Assembly: GCF_001467745.1 (NCBI RefSeq)
Contig: NZ_LNYG01000013.1
Coordinates: 102,092 to 166,091, forward strand
DNA from: Legionella jamestowniensis
GTDB lineage: Bacteria > Pseudomonadota > Gammaproteobacteria > Legionellales > Legionellaceae
Length of the DNA: 64,000 bases
Reading direction: 5' to 3'
In this document: positions 54,212 to 62,474 of the stretch, piece after piece
Layout of the letters: every line of letters starts with the position of its first letter
How positions within the stretch are numbered: the stretch's first letter is position 1
Position numbers and translations under genes: made by a program
The notes under the pieces: model-generated
What the model was told of the DNA's origin: nothing
Seen by the model: the letters and a program-made list of their open reading frames with translations, nothing else
Databases searched by the model: none

Positions 54212-55714
54212 ATGGTGGCACAAACGATACGAAGTATCTTTCCTCAATTAAGCACTCGCCAACAGCAAACCACAAATATTGTGTTTATAACGTTCTGGAG
54301 CCAATTTTCCGTTTATGCGCTCAACACGATACTTATTCTTTTCTTAACACGTCCCCTACTCGCGCATGGACTTGGTTACTCACAAGAGAAAGCCTATGCT
54401 TTTCTAGGTATTAGTCAGGCTACAGGATATTTGATGCCGATTCTTGGTGGTTTCATGGCAGACAAAGTTTTAGGCATCCGACGAGCGATTCTTTTGGGCA
54501 GCATTATGCTGGCATTAGCTTATCTATTCATTATGCTCAGTGGTTATACTCTAGTTTCTTATGGAGATAAGTTGTTCATTGCGGCCTATGCCCTTGTGCC
54601 AGCCACCAATTCACTGCTGATGGGAACCGCTTCAAGCATGGTTTCCCGTATTTATGCCGATGATGCGGTTAACGCAAAATCAGCAATGACCTTTTACTAC
54701 ATGGCTATTAATGTTGGGGCCTTATTGGCAACGATTATTTCCCCTGCCTTACTTGACAGTCACTATGGTCCTTTATCGGTGCTTACCCTGGTTTTTATTG
54801 GAAAGTCAATTGCAGCTTTAAATTTTGCCAAACGCTATTCTTTGTACGATAACGTTCTTTGGGGGAAAGATACTTCCCCTTTTACCACAAAAAATAAACT
54901 GAGTTTATTTCTTTATATCGCCATAATTTATTTGTTTACCCTCTTTGCTTATTCCCATGTTTACCAGGCAAGCATTCTTATTAGCGTGGGTTGTACATTG
55001 GGTATTTTTTGGTTTTTTGCAAGAACCTTGTCATTGCCTAAAGAAAACCGTAGTAAACAATTCATTGCTTTGCTGCTTATTATAGAAGCCGTGGTGTTTT
55101 TTGTGATTTATAATCAAATGAACAGTACTTTGGTGCTTTTTGCAAAAAACAACTCTACTTTGCAGCTTCTTGGTCTGTCTATTTCCCCTGCCCAATATCA
55201 AATGCTAAATCCTTTGCTGATTATTGTTTTAGGAACCCAATTACCCCGATTTTACGCTTATTTTCCTCGCTTCACCATTCCCTATCAATTTGCAGCAGGT
55301 ACGTTATTAGCAGGTTTTTCCCTCCTGCTATTAAGTTTTGCTGCTGCAATCAGCCATCAAGGTTATGCCAATGGTAATTTTATTGGCTTAACTTATGTAT
55401 TAATTACGCTTGCCGAACTTTGGGTTTCGGCTGTTGGCTTAAGCATGATAGGGCTTTATTGTGATAGTCATGAAATTGCATTCGCTATGGGTGTTTGGTA
55501 CTTAGCCTCTTCATTGTCCAATGCCATTTCAGGGCAATTGGCAGCACTGGTGGCCATTCCGAAATCCGTTACTTCAGCGGCTGAAAGTATACGGATTTAT
55601 CAGGGCTATTATTTTGGAATGGGAGTGATTACCTTGTGTTTAGGATTTGGGATGTTAATCATTGCTTATTTCATACAGCGTTATTTTTTGAAAAAAGGGA
55701 TTCAAATTGCTTAA
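54212..55714 (+). CDS. POT family proton-dependent oligopeptide transporter
   Basis: Inner-membrane importer of 500 residues with about 14 helices, of the peptide transporter (PTR2/POT, DtpA-like) family. Signs are FWSQFSVYALNTILILFLTRPLLAHGLGYSQEKAYAFLGISQATGYLMPILGGFMADKVLGIRRAILLG (the E-x-x-E-R/FYxmxxxxxL region in derived form and the family motif around GGxxADxxxG) and YYMAINVGALLATIISPAL (FYxxINxG motif). The classical ExxER motif of helix 1 is replaced by FWSQF, so proton coupling may differ. ATG 54212 has GGGAG upstream; 54182 is the longer alternative. Convergent with manC. Confidence 0.87.
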   Translation: MVAQTIRSIFPQLSTRQQQTTNIVFITFWSQFSVYALNTILILFLTRPLLAHGLGYSQEKAYAFLGISQATGYLMPILGGFMADKVLGIRRAILLGSIMLALAYLFIMLSGYTLVSYGDKLFIAAYALVPATNSLLMGTASSMVSRIYADDAVNAKSAMTFYYMAINVGALLATIISPALLDSHYGPLSVLTLVFIGKSIAALNFAKRYSLYDNVLWGKDTSPFTTKNKLSLFLYIAIIYLFTLFAYSHVYQASILISVGCTLGIFWFFARTLSLPKENRSKQFIALLLIIEAVVFFVIYNQMNSTLVLFAKNNSTLQLLGLSISPAQYQMLNPLLIIVLGTQLPRFYAYFPRFTIPYQFAAGTLLAGFSLLLLSFAAAISHQGYANGNFIGLTYVLITLAELWVSAVGLSMIGLYCDSHEIAFAMGVWYLASSLSNAISGQLAALVAIPKSVTSAAESIRIYQGYYFGMGVITLCLGFGMLIIAYFIQRYFLKKGIQIA

Positions 55715-55728
55715 GAAGCAGCTCTGTG

Positions 55729-55744
55729 GGGTCGAAAACGACCC
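55729..55744. terminator. Terminator candidate between POT gene and manC
   Basis: Six-base stem GGGTCG / CGACCC with an AAAA loop, between the two convergent genes and followed by a T-rich stretch (ACAATTTTATC) on the plus strand. Confidence 0.45.
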
Positions 55745-55775
55745 ACCCTACAATTTTATCAGACGCAGAAGGTAA

Positions 55776-57197
55776 CTAATTGCGTCCATACTTGTCTTCA
55801 AAGCGCACAATATCATCTTCGCCCATGTATTCACCGCTTTGCACCTCAATCATCACCAATGGAATGACACCAGGATTTTCCAAACGATGTTTATGGCCTG
55901 CTGGAATATAGGTAGACTCATTGGTGTTTATATATATTTCCTGCTCACCATTAATCACCTTGGCCATACCACTCACCACAATCCAATGCTCACTGCGGTG
56001 ATAATGCATTTGTAAGCTCAGGCTTGCATTGGGACGTACTTCTATGCGTTTGATTTTAAACCGGGGCCCTTCTTCCAATACGGTGTAAGAGCCCCACGGA
56101 CGGTGCACTGTGCGATGAACTTTATGTGTTTCATGGCCCTGTGCTTTTAGTTGGGTATAGAGAGTTTTTACATCTTGGGCACGTGTTTTATCAGCTACTA
56201 ACAAAGCATCAGGGGTATCAATAATGAAAAGATCATCAACACCTATTGCGCCAACCAATCGTTCATGGCTGCGTATGTAGCAATTAGAAACATCATGCAA
56301 AAGGGCTTCCCCTTCAATACGATTTCCCATTTTATCTGGCGTAGACAACTCCCCTAAAGCACTCCAGGAACCAATGTCGCTCCAGCCTATATTACAAGGC
56401 ACCACAGCAATTTTGTCTGATTTCTCGATGACAGCATAATCCAGTGAAATTTCAGGGACTTGATTAAAAGATTGTGTTTCAAGTTCGAGCTGGGAAAAAC
56501 CTTTTCCAGTGGCGATGCGTGATGATTCCATACAATTTTTAGTTGCTAACAACACTTCTGGGCAATAGCGTTCCATTTCATTCAACATGATGCCGGCAGT
56601 GAAGCAAAACATGCCTGAATTCCACAAAAAATTTCCGCTTTCCAAATAGTGCTTTGCCTTCTCTAACGAAGGTTTTTCAATAAAACGCACAACAGTGTTA
56701 CCATCGGCTTCAATATAACCATAACCCGTTTCAGGGGTTTGCGGTTCAATGCCAAAAGTAACGATATTACCTGCTAAAGCCAATTCTTTTGCTTTTGTTA
56801 CTGCATCAACAAATGCCTGTTGCGCTGCAATCAAATGATCAGCAGGAAGTACTAACACTAAAGCATCTTCACCATAGAGCTCAGCAACACGAAGTGTTGC
56901 TGCGGCTACTGCTGCTGCCGTATTACGGCCAAAAGGCTCAAGAATAAAAGATAAGTTTATTCTGTCTTCATAGACTTCGCGAAATTCATCCTCTGTTTTA
57001 AAAAATAAATCACGATTTGTGACAGTCAACACTTCTTGAACCTCTGCAAGCCCTATGGCACGCAGAAACGTTTTTTGTAACAAACTTTGGCCGTCAGCAA
57101 GACGAATGAAGGGTTTGGGATGCAATTCGCGAGAGACTGGCCACAAGCGTGATCCTGCTCCACCGCACAGAATAGTCGGTATAAGAGGTACTGACAA
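55776..57197 (-). CDS. manC: Mannose-1-phosphate guanylyltransferase / mannose-6-phosphate isomerase
   Basis: Bifunctional type II enzyme of 473 residues. The N-terminal part makes GDP-mannose (PTILCGGAGSRLWPVSRELHPKPFIRL, the pyrophosphorylase signature; VLPADHLI; FIEKPSLEKAKHYLESGNFLWNSGMF). The C-terminal cupin domain isomerises mannose-6-phosphate (VHRPWGSYTVLEEGPRFKIKRI, LSLQMHYHRSEHWIVVSGMAKV with metal-binding His, and YIPAGHKHRLENPG). GDP-mannose is a precursor of mannose, rhamnose and fucose units in LPS. It sits beside the glycan locus but on its own, with about 110 bases to lipA. Confidence 0.95.
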   Translation of the reverse strand: MSVPLIPTILCGGAGSRLWPVSRELHPKPFIRLADGQSLLQKTFLRAIGLAEVQEVLTVTNRDLFFKTEDEFREVYEDRINLSFILEPFGRNTAAAVAAATLRVAELYGEDALVLVLPADHLIAAQQAFVDAVTKAKELALAGNIVTFGIEPQTPETGYGYIEADGNTVVRFIEKPSLEKAKHYLESGNFLWNSGMFCFTAGIMLNEMERYCPEVLLATKNCMESSRIATGKGFSQLELETQSFNQVPEISLDYAVIEKSDKIAVVPCNIGWSDIGSWSALGELSTPDKMGNRIEGEALLHDVSNCYIRSHERLVGAIGVDDLFIIDTPDALLVADKTRAQDVKTLYTQLKAQGHETHKVHRTVHRPWGSYTVLEEGPRFKIKRIEVRPNASLSLQMHYHRSEHWIVVSGMAKVINGEQEIYINTNESTYIPAGHKHRLENPGVIPLVMIEVQSGEYMGEDDIVRFEDKYGRN

Positions 57198-57306
57198 TTT
57201 TTTTTCCTTCCTGCTTTTGTCGGTTAAGCTCTATTCTCTGATTTGACATAAAGTCAGTAGAGTAGAAATTAGACATTCTAAAACGGTGATTAAGAGGCAG
57301 TCAAGC

Positions 57307-58290
57307 TTATAGTCCCAAATTATCCCGCTTAAAGACTCTATCTGCCCGATAGCTTGAGCGTACCAAAGGACCTGAAGCGACTTCAAAAAATCCTTTTTGT
57401 AAGCCAATTTCCCGAAATTCCAGAAATTTCTCCGGTGTTACATAACGCGCAACCGGCAAGTGGTTTTTCGTGGGTTGTAAATATTGACCGAGGGTTAAAA
57501 TATCGACGTGTTGGGCACGTAATTCATCCATGGTATGGATAATTTCTTCATCCGTTTCCCCCAAACCAAGCATTAAACTTGTTTTGGTAAGGACATGAGG
57601 TCGATAGCGTTTAGCAAAAGCGAGCACTTCCAGGGTTTGCCAATAGCCTGCACGATTATCGCGTACGGGATGTGTTAGACGTTCTACCGTCTCTACATTT
57701 TGTGCGAAAACATCAACGCCACTATCCAATAAGGTCATGAGACTTTGTTCTATACCCTGAAAGTCAGGGGTTAATGCTTCAACCTTCGTTTGAGGACATC
57801 GAGCCTTGATGGCGCGAATGGTATCTGCATAATGCCTAGCACCACCATCCAGCAAATCATCACGATTCACAGACGTTAAAACGACATAATCGAGATTCAT
57901 TAAAGCAACCGTATTGGCTGTATTGGCAGGCTCATTTACATCAAGCCAGCCGTGGGGATTACCTGTATCTACGGCACAAAAGCGGCAAGCTCTGGTACAC
58001 ACTGCCCCCATCAGCATAATAGTCGCCGTACCATGAGACCAACACTCGCCAATATTAGGGCATTTTGCTTCTTCGCATACCGTAGCCAGTTTATGCTTTA
58101 CGACTTGTTCTTTCACTTGATGATAGGCAGGGGTAGTATGATTAACAATACGTAACCATTTTGGTTTAGGTAATCGTTCGGAAGTATTTTCGATTGATTT
58201 AACGCCATCTTTGATGGCAACAACCCCTTGTTGGGTGCGGTATTTTTGCCCACTTTCAACCACCACAGGGATATTTTTTAATTTGCTCAT
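57307..58290 (-). CDS. lipA: Lipoyl synthase
   Basis: Radical SAM enzyme that inserts two sulfurs into octanoyl groups on lipoyl-carrier proteins. Two [4Fe-4S] sites are evident: the auxiliary cluster [13 protein letters not shown] and the radical SAM motif [19 protein letters not shown] at the end provides the auxiliary-cluster serine. At 327 residues it is the standard length. ATG 58290 (MSKLKN) is preferred to TTG 58305. No lipB is next to it, so it is a lone gene between manC and the GGDEF gene. Confidence 0.95.
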   Translation of the reverse strand: MSKLKNIPVVVESGQKYRTQQGVVAIKDGVKSIENTSERLPKPKWLRIVNHTTPAYHQVKEQVVKHKLATVCEEAKCPNIGECWSHGTATIMLMGAVCTRACRFCAVDTGNPHGWLDVNEPANTANTVALMNLDYVVLTSVNRDDLLDGGARHYADTIRAIKARCPQTKVEALTPDFQGIEQSLMTLLDSGVDVFAQNVETVERLTHPVRDNRAGYWQTLEVLAFAKRYRPHVLTKTSLMLGLGETDEEIIHTMDELRAQHVDILTLGQYLQPTKNHLPVARYVTPEKFLEFREIGLQKGFFEVASGPLVRSSYRADRVFKRDNLGL

Positions 58291-58374
58291 ACTAACACCC
58301 ACCAATTTGAATGCTCTGATGATCCCAAATCAGAAAGGGTAGATCAAGTGCTTCGTGAAGTATTCTTGGGCAGA

Positions 58375-59910
58375 TTAAAGTGCTACCACACGATTTTTAC
58401 CTTGATGCTTGGCTTCATACATCGCTTCATCGGCACGCGTGAAGAGGGTTTCCAGATCATCGCCATGCTGGAAATTGGTTAAGCCAAAAGAAACTGTCAC
58501 ACATACACGTTTTTCACGGTAATAAAAATCATACTCTTCAATCAAACTTCGCAATTCCTCTGCCACTTTGGCCGCATTATTTAAATGGGTTCGTTCAAAA
58601 ATAAAAATAAACTCTTCCCCACCATAGCGTCCAATAAAATCCATGGCTCGAATGGAAGACTTAAAAAGAGCTGCAATTTTCTTTAAGACTTTATCGCCTG
58701 CCAAATGGCCATAGGTATCGTTAATATGTTTAAAATTGTCGATATCGGCAATAGCAATGGATAAATCACCAAATCCTCTTTGCCAGCGATGATAGGCATC
58801 CAGCATGTGCTCTTCGTAAGAAGCCCTGTTTGGTAAACCAGTTAAACTGTCCTGGTTATTCTTTAGCCTTTCGAAGGACAGCATATTTTTTATTTCCTTT
58901 GCACCACGTTCTGTTTCCATGAGCTTATCCTGTAAAACCAACATCTTATTTTCGTAGTCAGCTAACCGACCCTCTTGATATTCTTTAAATGTTTTAATAT
59001 GAGAGCCTATAGCAGCTAAACTTGTTTCAATCTTTTTAGATAACTCTTCAAACGATTGCGAATTATCGATATGATTTTTTATATCTTGGATACTTGATCG
59101 GACGTCTGTTTCCAATTGCTCTGTACTTTCCCTAGTCAAAGTATTATCTTCTATTGATAATTGTAGATATTTACCAAAATCCCGCAAGTGAGCCGATAAC
59201 TCGTATAAAATACCTTTGAAACGATTTTGTTCAAAATTAAACGATTTCACTACGAGTTCGGTTAAATTTTCAGCGACCTTAAGCAGTTTTTCTTCCGTCA
59301 GATCTTCATTCAACGTCGTTTTAATTGCTTCTTGTTGTTTGAGAAGATCATCAGGAATAGGAAGATGTTCCATGATTTGCAAGAATTGTGAGTTAATTTG
59401 TGTGTTGATTTTAGGAAGTCCAAGCTCTAGAGAATGATGTTGTTCACAAAATTCAATCTGTTGCGCCACAGTATTGACGCATTCTTTTAATAATTGATTA
59501 AATTCCCTAATCAATTTTCTTTCATCTGTATCAGTTTTTAACAGCTGTTCCATGCGTTCAAAAGCATGTTTATCCTTTAACTCAATAAGCATCTGACCGA
59601 GAAGATCTGCACCCTGTTTAATAAAATCAGTAATAATAATCTTATTCTCTTGCCTTTTTTGTTGAAGGTGTGACATGACGTCGACGAGGGATGCGACGCG
59701 GTGCTGAATAGAGACGGGATCCTTATTTTTTTTAAGGGCATCTTTTAAATCCAGAACATGTTTGTCTAAATCAATGTGGATACCACTTGGTAAAGTGGTT
59801 AGCTTATCAATCGCTTTGCGGAGCAGGTTTACTTCACCCTGAAGTTTGTTACATTGTTCCTCATAATGACTAATCGTATTAACAATTTTTTGCTTTAATT
59901 GTTGTTCCAT
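58375..59910 (-). CDS. Diguanylate cyclase (GGDEF domain) with long coiled-coil N-terminus
   Basis: Protein of 511 residues. The last 170 form an active-looking GGDEF domain: DSLTGLPNRASYEEHM, FGDLSIAIADIDNFKHINDTYGHLAGD (metal-binding Asp), IGRYGGEEFIFIFE (GGEEF signature), and MYEAKHQGKNRV. An inhibitory RxxD site (RAMD) lies exactly five residues before GGEEF, so feedback by c-di-GMP is likely. The first 340 residues are soluble and rich in Leu, Lys, Glu and Gln, suggesting coiled coils, with no PAS, GAF or membrane part that I can see. ATG 59910 has AAGGA nine bases upstream; the frame extends to 59967. It ends before lipA and follows the CDGSH gene. Confidence 0.92.
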   Translation of the reverse strand: MEQQLKQKIVNTISHYEEQCNKLQGEVNLLRKAIDKLTTLPSGIHIDLDKHVLDLKDALKKNKDPVSIQHRVASLVDVMSHLQQKRQENKIIITDFIKQGADLLGQMLIELKDKHAFERMEQLLKTDTDERKLIREFNQLLKECVNTVAQQIEFCEQHHSLELGLPKINTQINSQFLQIMEHLPIPDDLLKQQEAIKTTLNEDLTEEKLLKVAENLTELVVKSFNFEQNRFKGILYELSAHLRDFGKYLQLSIEDNTLTRESTEQLETDVRSSIQDIKNHIDNSQSFEELSKKIETSLAAIGSHIKTFKEYQEGRLADYENKMLVLQDKLMETERGAKEIKNMLSFERLKNNQDSLTGLPNRASYEEHMLDAYHRWQRGFGDLSIAIADIDNFKHINDTYGHLAGDKVLKKIAALFKSSIRAMDFIGRYGGEEFIFIFERTHLNNAAKVAEELRSLIEEYDFYYREKRVCVTVSFGLTNFQHGDDLETLFTRADEAMYEAKHQGKNRVVAL

Positions 59911-59938
59911 TATTAAAATTCCTTTTAAATCATTATGC

Positions 59939-60205
59939 TTATTTTTTCCTTTTTTTAAGAAACTCAAGCATCACTTTGGCATGTGATCCGTCACATAGCG
60001 GTGGATCCTTCGTTTCTTTACAGCCACAAAAATAGACTGTCTCTGTAAGTATAGCCTTATATGGCATACATTGGTTACCGCAATCTTGCCTGTCGCAAAG
60101 CGGCTGATTTTTACTTTTACCACAGCCACACCAATAATAGGTTTTACCCTCTTCCACTTCATAAGGAATAGGGAAAAAAGAAGGTCTGTCGTCATCTTCT
60201 ACCAT
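59939..60205 (-). CDS. CDGSH iron-sulfur domain protein
   Basis: An 88-residue protein with two CDGSH-type units. The second is complete: YFCGCKETKDPPLCDGSHAK, giving Cys-x-Cys and Cys-His ligands for a [2Fe-2S] cluster. The first, YYWCGCGKSKNQPLCDRQDC, keeps three cysteines but has Arg-Gln in place of Gly-Ser and lacks the ligand histidine; the following Cys of QDC could replace it. The soluble double-unit type is widespread in bacteria and its role (electron or cluster transfer) is not settled. It lies 21 bases downstream of the thioredoxin/DsbD-like gene on the same strand, so the pair may share redox work. Confidence 0.85.
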   Translation of the reverse strand: MVEDDDRPSFFPIPYEVEEGKTYYWCGCGKSKNQPLCDRQDCGNQCMPYKAILTETVYFCGCKETKDPPLCDGSHAKVMLEFLKKRKK

Positions 60206-60226
60206 GCTGTATCCTTGATGAATCCC

Positions 60227-61408
60227 CTATAGTAATGGTAGCGCTTTTTTTCTTAGTAAAATGGCCATGAATATGGTGACAACAAAAAGCAGAAAAGAGA
60301 AGGCAAGTTGTGCAAAGGCTGCAGGATAAATCATAAACAGTAATGCCGTCATTATCAGAAAAATATGGGCAAATTTTTTAAAAATAATCTGGTATGACGT
60401 AAAGCGGGCTGCTTTGCTTAGCCAAATCGCCAATAACATTAACAATAATAAAGGCATTATATAAATGCATTGATAAATAATCAGAAAAACGATTGTTTGA
60501 GTCGTGTAAAATTGTTTTGTTTGTAGCCATTGTTCAAACACAACCGCAAAATTAGGTGTGCAAGTTTGCATATAGGCCTGAATACCCAAAGCACTTAAGA
60601 TGGCCAATCCAATCAATATATAGGATTTTTTTCCATCCAACGTTTTAAAATAACCCAAGGTATAAGCCAGAAGTGCCAATCCAATAAACAGGACAGGAAT
60701 GCGTAAAACATAGTTCCATTGAAAAAAGAATGCATTGAAAGCTTGTTGTAGGTAATGCGTAACACCAATGGTAAGAATAAATAAAAACCCAACTGCCAAT
60801 CGTAACTGACGTGTCGGGGCTATCCATAAAAATGCAATCAAGCTAAGAATAACAAATAGTGAACATGGGTTAAGGGCATCATAAATAGCCGTCATTAAGA
60901 TAACGGAGGCAACAGACGGTTTAGCAATAAGCACGTTGCCGTACCAATTTGCATTCGCCCATTGTTGTAGTACTGCAGTAGTTTTGCTGTTTAGTTGACC
61001 TGTTTTAATGATTTGCTCATGGCAGTAGGTTAAACCACGGAGTAATTCTTTCCCAGTTGATTCAGCATCGGCAAAACCTATCCAGTGTGAGTCGCAAAAA
61101 AAGATAGCAGGGACGCTAAAATCTGTTGATTTTTGCTGTTGTAGAAATTGGCTAAATGTTTCAAGGGCCGCTTTGTCCTTATTGATTGTGTAGCGCTTAA
61201 TGTTAAGCCAGGGAGTAGTTGTTTCAAGACGCTGAAAAAATTCATCTGCTTTGTGGCAATGAGGACAAGTTGATGATAAAAACAAGCTAACTTGCAAGGT
61301 AATTTCCCGATTTTTTTCCTGTGTAAACCACTCAGGTGGTTTTGCGCTTGCCCATAGCAGGGAAATACACAGACAACCACCTAGAAAAATCTTAAACAGC
61401 AACTTCAT
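60227..61408 (-). CDS. Thioredoxin-like / DsbD-CcdA-like membrane fusion
   Basis: Protein of 393 residues. An N-terminal signal or anchor (MKLLFKIFLGGCLCISLLW) is followed by a periplasmic thioredoxin-like domain with the redox motif CPHC at residues 48-51 (LSSTCPHCHKADEFF) and VPAIFFCDSHWIGF with the cis-Pro. Then come about seven membrane helices beginning ASVILMTAIYDALNPCSLFVILSLIAFLW, with NPC in the place of the conserved CcdA/DsbD cysteine motif; a second cysteine (YMQTCTPNF) lies farther on. It would pass reducing power across the inner membrane, but it is not standard DsbD: domain order is reversed (thioredoxin first). Followed by a CDGSH gene. Confidence 0.8.
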   Translation of the reverse strand: MKLLFKIFLGGCLCISLLWASAKPPEWFTQEKNREITLQVSLFLSSTCPHCHKADEFFQRLETTTPWLNIKRYTINKDKAALETFSQFLQQQKSTDFSVPAIFFCDSHWIGFADAESTGKELLRGLTYCHEQIIKTGQLNSKTTAVLQQWANANWYGNVLIAKPSVASVILMTAIYDALNPCSLFVILSLIAFLWIAPTRQLRLAVGFLFILTIGVTHYLQQAFNAFFFQWNYVLRIPVLFIGLALLAYTLGYFKTLDGKKSYILIGLAILSALGIQAYMQTCTPNFAVVFEQWLQTKQFYTTQTIVFLIIYQCIYIMPLLLLMLLAIWLSKAARFTSYQIIFKKFAHIFLIMTALLFMIYPAAFAQLAFSFLLFVVTIFMAILLRKKALPLL

Positions 61409-61543
61409 CTCATGTCCTTGTAATATGTGGAACTAATCACATTTTACTATACAGCGCTTTTCTGTCATTTGTACATGAGGACCCTAGAGGAGCTAATGAA
61501 TCTAGAGCGCATAATGATTTAATTGTATACACATCTTTGAAAA

Positions 61544-61709
61544 CGCAGTCCCACTCTACTTTCCGGCGTCCTGCGGACAAGCCGCTGTCTTTTGCTCACT
61601 TCTTTGCCGACGCCCCGCGGCTTTGTCCGCGGGGTCCAGTGATTTAGCGCAGTGCTTCTGGATCCAGCGGACAAAGCCGCGGGACGTCGGAAAGTAGAGT
61701 GGGACTGCG
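61544..61709. repeat. Long inverted repeat, family C
   Basis: The 22 bases at 61544-61565 (starting CGCAGTCCCACTCTAC) are exactly reverse-complemented at 61688-61709; the arms extend about ten further bases outward with mismatches. Inside are CCGGCGTCCTGCGGACAAGC and GTCCGCGGGGTCCAGTG units. The whole 166 bases could fold as one hairpin. Confidence 0.85.
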
Positions 61710-61805
61710 TTATCAGAGATGTGTATAAGATTCAGCGGCTTGTCCGCGGGGTCCAGTGTTTTAGCGCACAGCATCTTGGATCCCGCGGACAAGCCGGGAC
61801 ATCGG
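61668..61805. repeat. GC-rich dispersed repeat, family C (copies 2 and 3)
   Basis: Two tandem units, each with GGATCC(A/C)GCGGACAA, then CCGCGGGACGTCGG or GCCGGGACATCGG, with TATAAGATTCAGCGGCTTGT between them. They match the copy at 53947-54057 block by block. Confidence 0.7.
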
Positions 61806-61837
61806 AAATAGGGTTTTCATTTAAACCATTCGATACC

Positions 61838-62272
61838 CTAGTACGTATGAATATAATTTTCCAGTTGTTCGATCACACGTGTTTTATCTTCAAGTAAATG
61901 AAATAATAAATCACCTATAGATAAGATAGCAACCAATTCGCCTTGTTCCGTAATTAGCACATGGCGCCGTTTAGTTTGCGTAATCACTTCCATTGCCCTT
62001 TCAATCGGATCAAATAAATCCAAGGTACTTACATTGGAGTACGCAACTTGTTTAGCAGTTGTAGTATTAGGATCCAGACATTGATTCAAACACGAGCGAA
62101 TAATATCGCGTTCACTCACTAGTCCTACAATATTTTGATCGTCTCTTACAACTAATGCCCCAATGTCTTTATTGATCATAATCCTAACGCATTCATTCAC
62201 GGTAACATCCGGGTTAATAAAAACAATGGGGCGCCTTGGTTGGGGTAAAGCAGAAAAAATTGGGTGCGTCAT
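61838..62272 (-). CDS. Two-CBS-domain protein
   Basis: Cytosolic protein of 144 residues consisting of a CBS pair and little else. CBS1: RPIVFINPDVTVNECVRIMINKDIGALVVRDDQNIVGLVSERDIIR; CBS2: VSTLDLFDPIERAMEVITQTKRRHVLITEQGELVAILSIGDLLFHLLED. Such stand-alone CBS pairs usually bind adenine nucleotides and sense energy state; the target is unknown. The C-terminal helix LFHLLEDKTRVIEQLENYI is typical of this class. It is divergent from the OMP-family gene and downstream of nothing on its strand. Confidence 0.92.
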   Translation of the reverse strand: MTHPIFSALPQPRRPIVFINPDVTVNECVRIMINKDIGALVVRDDQNIVGLVSERDIIRSCLNQCLDPNTTTAKQVAYSNVSTLDLFDPIERAMEVITQTKRRHVLITEQGELVAILSIGDLLFHLLEDKTRVIEQLENYIHTY

Positions 62273-62474
62273 GACTCACTCCCTCGAAAATTTCCAGACT
62301 CATGTAGTCAAGAATAGCAATTAAATTCTATATTGATCAAATATAGCACAATAACTTTTATTCCTTAGAAAATTCCTCTACTAACGGAAAATTGTCATCC
62401 GAAATCATATTTTTCTTGCTTTTAAAGAGGATTTATTTAGGATTATCAGAAGCTATTTAAAATAAGGAAACAGG

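Larger units (their letters stand above)
61409..61837. other. Spacer made of GC-rich repeats
   Basis: No gene. About 270 bases of this 429-base gap are family C repeats. Short frames at 61556-61792 and 61652-61897 lie wholly or mostly within the repeats and are rejected. The rest is AT-rich leader of the thioredoxin/DsbD-like gene. Confidence 0.65.

Noticed and set aside
53958-54275. Minus-strand frames overlapping the POT transporter start
   Set aside because: They cover a repeat and the antisense of the transporter; cysteine-rich odd composition and no ribosome site.
61556-61897. Short frames on both strands
   Set aside because: They are translations of the GC-rich repeat units, with repeated peptides such as ALDPADKA; not genes.
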